From Saccharopolyspora dendranthemae (GTDB lineage Bacteria; Actinomycetota; Actinomycetes; Mycobacteriales; Pseudonocardiaceae): a stretch of 64,000 nt of DNA. This document shows, piece by piece, positions 62,318 to 64,000 of the stretch. Positions within the stretch are counted from its first letter, which is position 1. Each line of letters starts with the position of its first letter. The position numbers and the translations under genes are program-made. The stretch covers positions 806,001 through 870,000 of the forward strand of contig NZ_VIWX01000002.1 in the NCBI RefSeq assembly GCF_007829955.1. The letters are read 5' to 3'. The notes under the pieces were generated by a model, which worked only from the letters and a program-made list of their open reading frames with translations, had not been told where the DNA came from and did not search any database.

Positions 62318-63135
62318 CGCGCGCTCCTCTCCGCACCGCGGACCTCGGTCTCCAACCACTGCTCGAAGCGCTCGCGATCGCGGCCGATCGGATCCCACTG
62401 CTGGTAGTAGTCGTTGTCCCGCTCGTAGTAGCCCTGCGCGTAGGAGGGGTGGGCGCCGCGCGGCACCTCGGCGACCGCGCTGACCGCCCACTGCGGCAGC
62501 ACCACGGAACCGGGTACCGGGGTGAGCTCCTCGACGATCTCCTCGACGGTGACCAGCGACCGCGCGGAGGCCAGCACGGCCTCCTTCTGCACGCCCGTGA
62601 TGCCCCACATCTGCACGTTGCCCGCCCGGTCGGCGCGCTGCGCGTGGATGATGCCCACGTCCGGGTTCACGGCGGGCACGGCGGTGAGCCGCTCGCCGGT
62701 GAAGGGGCACTCGATCGGCTTGATCGTCTCGGTCTGGCCGGGCAGGTCGGTCCCGGTGTAGCCGCGCAGCACGGCGAACGGCAGCCCGGAGGCCCCGGCG
62801 GCGTAGCGGTTCGCCATGCCGGCGTGGCTGTGCTCCTCGATCTCCAGCGGCACCGGCCAGGAGTTCTGGATGGCGTCGCGGAAGCGGTGCAGCGAGCCGA
62901 CACCGGGGTTGCCGCCCCAGGAGAAGATCAGCTTGCGCGCGCAGCCCGCACCGATCATCTGGTCGTAGACGATGTCCGGCGTCATCCGGACCAGTGTGAG
63001 GTCCTTGCGGCCCTGCCGGATGATCTCGTGACCGGCGGCGACCGGGATGAGGTGCGTGAAGCCCTCCAGCGCCACCGTGTCACCGTCGCGGACCAGTTCG
63101 GCGACGGCCTCGCGAAGGTCCAGGATGCGTGCCAC
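62314..63135 (-). CDS. pcaI: 3-Oxoacid (beta-ketoadipate) CoA-transferase subunit A
   Basis: 273 residues: 'GDTVALEGFTHLIPVAAGHEIIRQG' (in part), 'RKLIFSWGGNPGVGSLHRF', 'DVGIIHAQRADRAGNVQMWG'. With PcaJ it transfers CoA from succinyl-CoA to beta-ketoadipate. GTG 63135 is preferred over GTG 63144 because GAGAGG then lies 8 nt upstream. First gene of the pca operon; the pcaF thiolase is not in this window. Confidence 0.91.
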   Translation of the reverse strand: MARILDLREAVAELVRDGDTVALEGFTHLIPVAAGHEIIRQGRKDLTLVRMTPDIVYDQMIGAGCARKLIFSWGGNPGVGSLHRFRDAIQNSWPVPLEIEEHSHAGMANRYAAGASGLPFAVLRGYTGTDLPGQTETIKPIECPFTGERLTAVPAVNPDVGIIHAQRADRAGNVQMWGITGVQKEAVLASARSLVTVEEIVEELTPVPGSVVLPQWAVSAVAEVPRGAHPSYAQGYYERDNDYYQQWDPIGRDRERFEQWLETEVRGAERSAR

Positions 63136-63155
63136 CCCGACCACCTCTCGTTGTG

Positions 63156-63183
63156 CGCATAGTGAACAGATGTGCTCTATGCG
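63156..63183. promoter_or_regulatory. Operator dyad of the pca operon
   Basis: CGCATAG-N14-CTATGCG, perfect 7-bp arms with centres two helical turns apart, 21 bp before the pcaI start. Suits an IclR-type dimer or tetramer and is the likely PcaR site. Confidence 0.65.
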
Positions 63184-63249
63184 AACGATAGAGGCCGTGA
63201 AGGAGTCCGGTCAAGTCGATTTCGCCTGGTTGAAGCGCCCCGCGGGGGC

Positions 63250-63735
63250 TCAGAGCTCGCCGGTGGGCGGGAGTCCGCCGGCGGGAAGGCCGAGCACCTC
63301 GACGGCGGCCTCTGCTGCGGCGGTCGCCTGCAGGTACCCGGTCTCGCCCCAGGCGAGCAGGTCGCCGGCGCTGCTCGGGTTCACCAGCAGCCGCCGGTAG
63401 GTGCGCCCGCTGTCGGGGTCGGGAGCGGGCGGGTGCGCGCAGGAGATGAGCGCGGCCATCCGGACCTGGGCGTAGGGGGAGATGCTGTCGTTGACGCACT
63501 GGTAGCCGAGGTAGTGCGGGTCGTCGATGTCGACCGTGACCTCCTCCATGGCCTCGCGGCGCAGGATGTCGGCGTAGGCGACCTCGCCCGGCTCCGGCCG
63601 TCCGCCGGGCAGGGTGTGCTTGCTGCCGTCGAGGCGGATCAGCAGTCGCCCGTCCGGGACGAACAGGAACCCGTACACCTGCCGCACCGCCAGACCCGCC
63701 GGAACGGGGTCGGTGTGCCAGGAGAACTTGGGCAT
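63250..63735 (-). CDS. Nudix hydrolase
   Basis: 161 residues with the Nudix box 'GGRPEPGEVAYADILRREAM' plus EEV (about 43-65, with a one-residue-off GEV...REAMEEV spacing typical of the family). N-terminal 'VYGFLFVPDGRLLIRLDGSKHTLPGG' (in part). It hydrolyses a nucleoside diphosphate linked to X; substrate unknown. ATG 63735 follows GAAGGGACC. The remaining 265 bp to the window end hold nothing that I recognise. Confidence 0.85.
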   Translation of the reverse strand: MPKFSWHTDPVPAGLAVRQVYGFLFVPDGRLLIRLDGSKHTLPGGRPEPGEVAYADILRREAMEEVTVDIDDPHYLGYQCVNDSISPYAQVRMAALISCAHPPAPDPDSGRTYRRLLVNPSSAGDLLAWGETGYLQATAAAEAAVEVLGLPAGGLPPTGEL

Positions 63736-64000
63736 CGGTGCGGGTCCCTTCGACAAGCTGCCAGAAAAGATCACTTTACCCGAGACCGGTCGTCGGGCAC
63801 TTGCGTTCGAAAGGGTGTTTCCACAGCGCACGGCACCCGTTTCGGACATTCGGGATGGGCTCGCGCGATGTGACGTGCTTCACGGATCGGTGAGGTCCGT
63901 TCGGCGCTGCCGACGCGGGAGATCCTCGGGCTGCCGACGGCGCCGCTCCGGAACCGTCCACAGTGGTCTGATGAGGTGAGCGGGCCGCTCAGCCCTCGGG

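Noticed and set aside
3037..63000. Long antisense frames opposite many genes (for example opposite pcaB, lutB and the CoA-ligase)
   Set aside because: High-GC third-position shadows: Arg/Gly/Ala-rich, no family motifs, no starts with ribosome sites.
1..64000. CRISPR arrays, tRNA or rRNA genes, insertion sequences
   Set aside because: I saw no evenly spaced direct repeats, cloverleaf or rRNA-like segments, or transposase frames on reading both strands.

Overview
High-GC actinomycete DNA, with frequent GTG starts, tight overlaps between genes and TANNNT -10 boxes. I infer Pseudonocardiaceae, plausibly Saccharopolyspora. The clues are a DUF5313 protein, a small Pseudonocardiaceae-type zinc-finger protein, LytR-CpsA-Psr and HelR-type proteins, and a DasR-like box in front of a chitin-type LPMO. 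No rRNA, tRNA, CRISPR array, insertion sequence or prophage is visible, so this looks like chromosomal arm or accessory metabolic DNA. No organism is named by the sequence itself.

Layout. 0-7 kb: a truncated flavin oxidoreductase/methyltransferase fusion, an XRE regulator divergent from methionine aminopeptidase across two identical palindromes, a zinc-finger protein, a dienelactone hydrolase, and an SRPBCC-HelR pair. 6.7-15.7 kb: a three-subunit molybdenum hydroxylase, a PLP aminotransferase, an MFS carrier coupled to a PLP decarboxylase/lyase, and an esterase. 15.8-17.7 kb: a P450 and a secreted CAP protein. 17.8-21.1 kb: an unrecognised three-gene operon (winged-helix-like protein, zinc-ribbon protein, large protein ending in a PD-(D/E)XK nuclease-like domain). 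21.3-31.4 kb: LCP protein, GNAT, LarA-like protein, threonine deaminase, a 30-bp-stem hairpin repeat, PhoD phosphatase, LPMO and a CrtI-like oxidoreductase.

31.4-43.8 kb is the most coherent accessory block. It holds an OFA-type MFS carrier, a small membrane protein, an Nramp-related transporter lacking the metal-binding motifs, an ADP-forming acyl-CoA synthetase, a formyl-CoA:oxalate CoA-transferase homologue, a TPP enzyme of the oxalyl-CoA decarboxylase/2-hydroxyacyl-CoA lyase group, a ketopantoate-reductase-like enzyme, an acyl-CoA dehydrogenase and a GntR/FCD regulator. Four copies of a GCATACNGTATGC-type palindrome lie before the regulator, the carrier and both divergent enzyme operons. 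I read this as one GntR regulon for oxalate or a 2-hydroxy acid, running through formyl-CoA.

44-54 kb: a degenerate TerC-like protein, amidase, PHP phosphoesterase, MarR regulator, ABC exporter, GPP34 protein, a frameshifted APC permease and a DUF3616 protein. 53.7-56.7 kb: lutABC lactate oxidation behind a palindrome matching the LldR/FadR consensus. 56.7-63.2 kb: a protocatechuate operon (pcaIJ, pcaHG, pcaB, pcaD, pcaC) with its IclR regulator, taking protocatechuate to beta-ketoadipyl-CoA. The pcaF thiolase is not in the window. A Nudix hydrolase closes the window.
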